Shown: positions 6,911 through 7,363 of the stretch, in pieces
How positions within the stretch are numbered: position 1 is the first letter of the stretch
Layout of the letters: each line of letters starts with the position of its first letter
Source of the DNA: Acinetobacter sp.
Lineage (GTDB): Bacteria > Pseudomonadota > Gammaproteobacteria > Pseudomonadales > Moraxellaceae
Assembly: GCA_030152275.1 (NCBI GenBank)
Contig: JASLHF010000204.1
Location: forward strand, 1-7,363
Direction: 5' to 3'
Length of the DNA: 7,363 nt
Notes under the pieces: model-generated
The model's database searches: none
The model's input: the letters and a program-made list of their open reading frames with translations, nothing else
What the model was told of the DNA's origin: nothing
Translations under genes and position numbers: made by a program

Positions 6911-6951
6911 GATACTAAAAAACCTCTCAATTTGAGAGGTTTTTTAGTATC
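6911..6951. terminator. 41-nt near-perfect palindrome, bidirectional terminator
   Basis: The 20 bases at 6911-6930 are the exact reverse complement of 6932-6951, with one base (6931) between them. The core CCTCTCAA/TTGAGAGG is flanked by AAAAAA and TTTTTT, giving a U-tract on either strand; in RNA the loop would open to a few bases. It can end the membrane-protein operon from the left and the IS30-family transposase transcript from the right, whose stop codon is adjacent. Confidence 0.88.
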
Positions 6952-7363
6952 TTAGATTAGCATTTGAAGTGCAACACCATGTTGTTGCCATAATACCTGA
7001 CTCGGACTTTTAAAACCGAGTTTTTTTCTTGGACGATGATTCAAACGGTGAGTGATTTCTGAAATATATTCATCCGTATAGGCATTTAAATCACTGCCTT
7101 TTTTAATATATTGCCTGATTAAGCCATTGGTATTTTCATTTGTGCCTCGTTGCCAGGCGCTATAAGGATCAGCAAAATACCAGTCTATTTCTAATTCTTG
7201 AGCAGCATACTCATGCAGGCTGAACTCCTTACCATTGTCTGCGGTAATCGTCTTCAGTTGATCTTTGATCGGCTCAAGAAGGCTGATGGTTGTTTGGCAA
7301 ATTTCCTCCGCCTTGCGTGAGCTACACTTTTTCAGCCATAAATAACCGGTCTTCCGATCTACA
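6952..7363 (-). CDS. IS30-family transposase, C-terminal part, runs off the window end
   Basis: From the right edge the - strand reads 136 continuous codons to TAA (6954-6952), with no start inside the window; the N-terminal part lies beyond position 7363. The product is an IS30-type integrase-core transposase. Numbering from the first visible codon, TADNGKEF carries an acidic catalytic residue (D42) and YSAWQRGTNENTNG the catalytic Glu (E76), 33 residues apart as in the IS30 DD(33)E pattern. FADPYS, QYIKKGSD and the RLNHRPRKKLG block are further family hallmarks. The first Asp of the triad is outside the window. The visible part is undamaged. The protein ends VALQMLI, and the DNA encoding this probably overlaps the element's terminal repeat. 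Confidence 0.93.
   Translation of the reverse strand, partial: VDRKTGYLWLKKCSSRKAEEICQTTISLLEPIKDQLKTITADNGKEFSLHEYAAQELEIDWYFADPYSAWQRGTNENTNGLIRQYIKKGSDLNAYTDEYISEITHRLNHRPRKKLGFKSPSQVLWQQHGVALQMLI
6952..7363 (-). mobile_element. IS30-family insertion sequence, partial
   Basis: The element is recognised from its transposase. Its 3' end is probably within a few bases of the stop codon, because the GTTGCACTTCAA-like sequence at 6963-6975 (- strand) looks like an IS30-type terminal repeat from memory. The exact end, the other repeat and the target duplication cannot be fixed from this window. The palindrome at 6911-6951 would then be outside the element. Confidence 0.7.

Noticed and set aside
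7348..7360. Sequence resembling the common Illumina adapter end (- strand AGATCGGAAGA)
   Set aside because: It continues the IS30-family transposase frame as DRKTGY, so it is probably natural coding sequence. It could still cause adapter trimming and help explain a contig break at the repeat.

Overview
The window looks like an Acinetobacter chromosome, probably not A. baumannii itself. The ObgE and ProB sequences closely resemble Acinetobacter proteins as I remember them, the two genes are adjacent in the same orientation, and the insertion-sequence (IS) remnants are of types common in that genus. No database search was run, so the genus is inference from sequence recognition.

Layout. Positions 1-2386 hold two conserved housekeeping genes on the + strand: obgE (ribosome-assembly GTPase) and proB (glutamate 5-kinase). 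They are 40 bp apart with no terminator between them, and a strong bidirectional terminator (2408-2435) follows. A convergent - strand gene (2453-3049) encodes a small PAP2-family membrane phosphatase, probably of the undecaprenyl-diphosphatase type. About 350 bp without a gene follow, holding one large hairpin (3336-3384).

The second half is accessory DNA. Positions 3405-4319 are a complete but dead IS5-family element: 19-bp terminal inverted repeats, a 2-bp TA target duplication, and a transposase broken by at least three in-frame stops and about five frameshifts. Directly downstream lies an AT-rich + strand cassette of two overlapping genes for unrecognised multi-pass membrane proteins (4357-5487 and 5484-6680). 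A third, short and probably frameshifted reading frame (6677-6850) overlaps the second by the same ATGA arrangement. A 41-nt near-perfect palindrome (6911-6951) can terminate this operon. The 3' part of an IS30-family transposase on the - strand (6952 to the window end) closes the window and runs off its edge.

How it fits together. The most notable regulatory feature is a probable hybrid promoter. Its -35 box lies inside the right inverted repeat of the dead IS5-family element, and a perfect TATAAT -10 box lies one target duplication outside it, 30 bp before the first membrane-protein gene. The IS insertion may therefore drive, or have re-wired, the unknown membrane operon. I found no RNA genes, CRISPR array or recognisable defence or toxin system. 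The best candidate for something undescribed is the pair of membrane proteins, which I could not assign to a known system.
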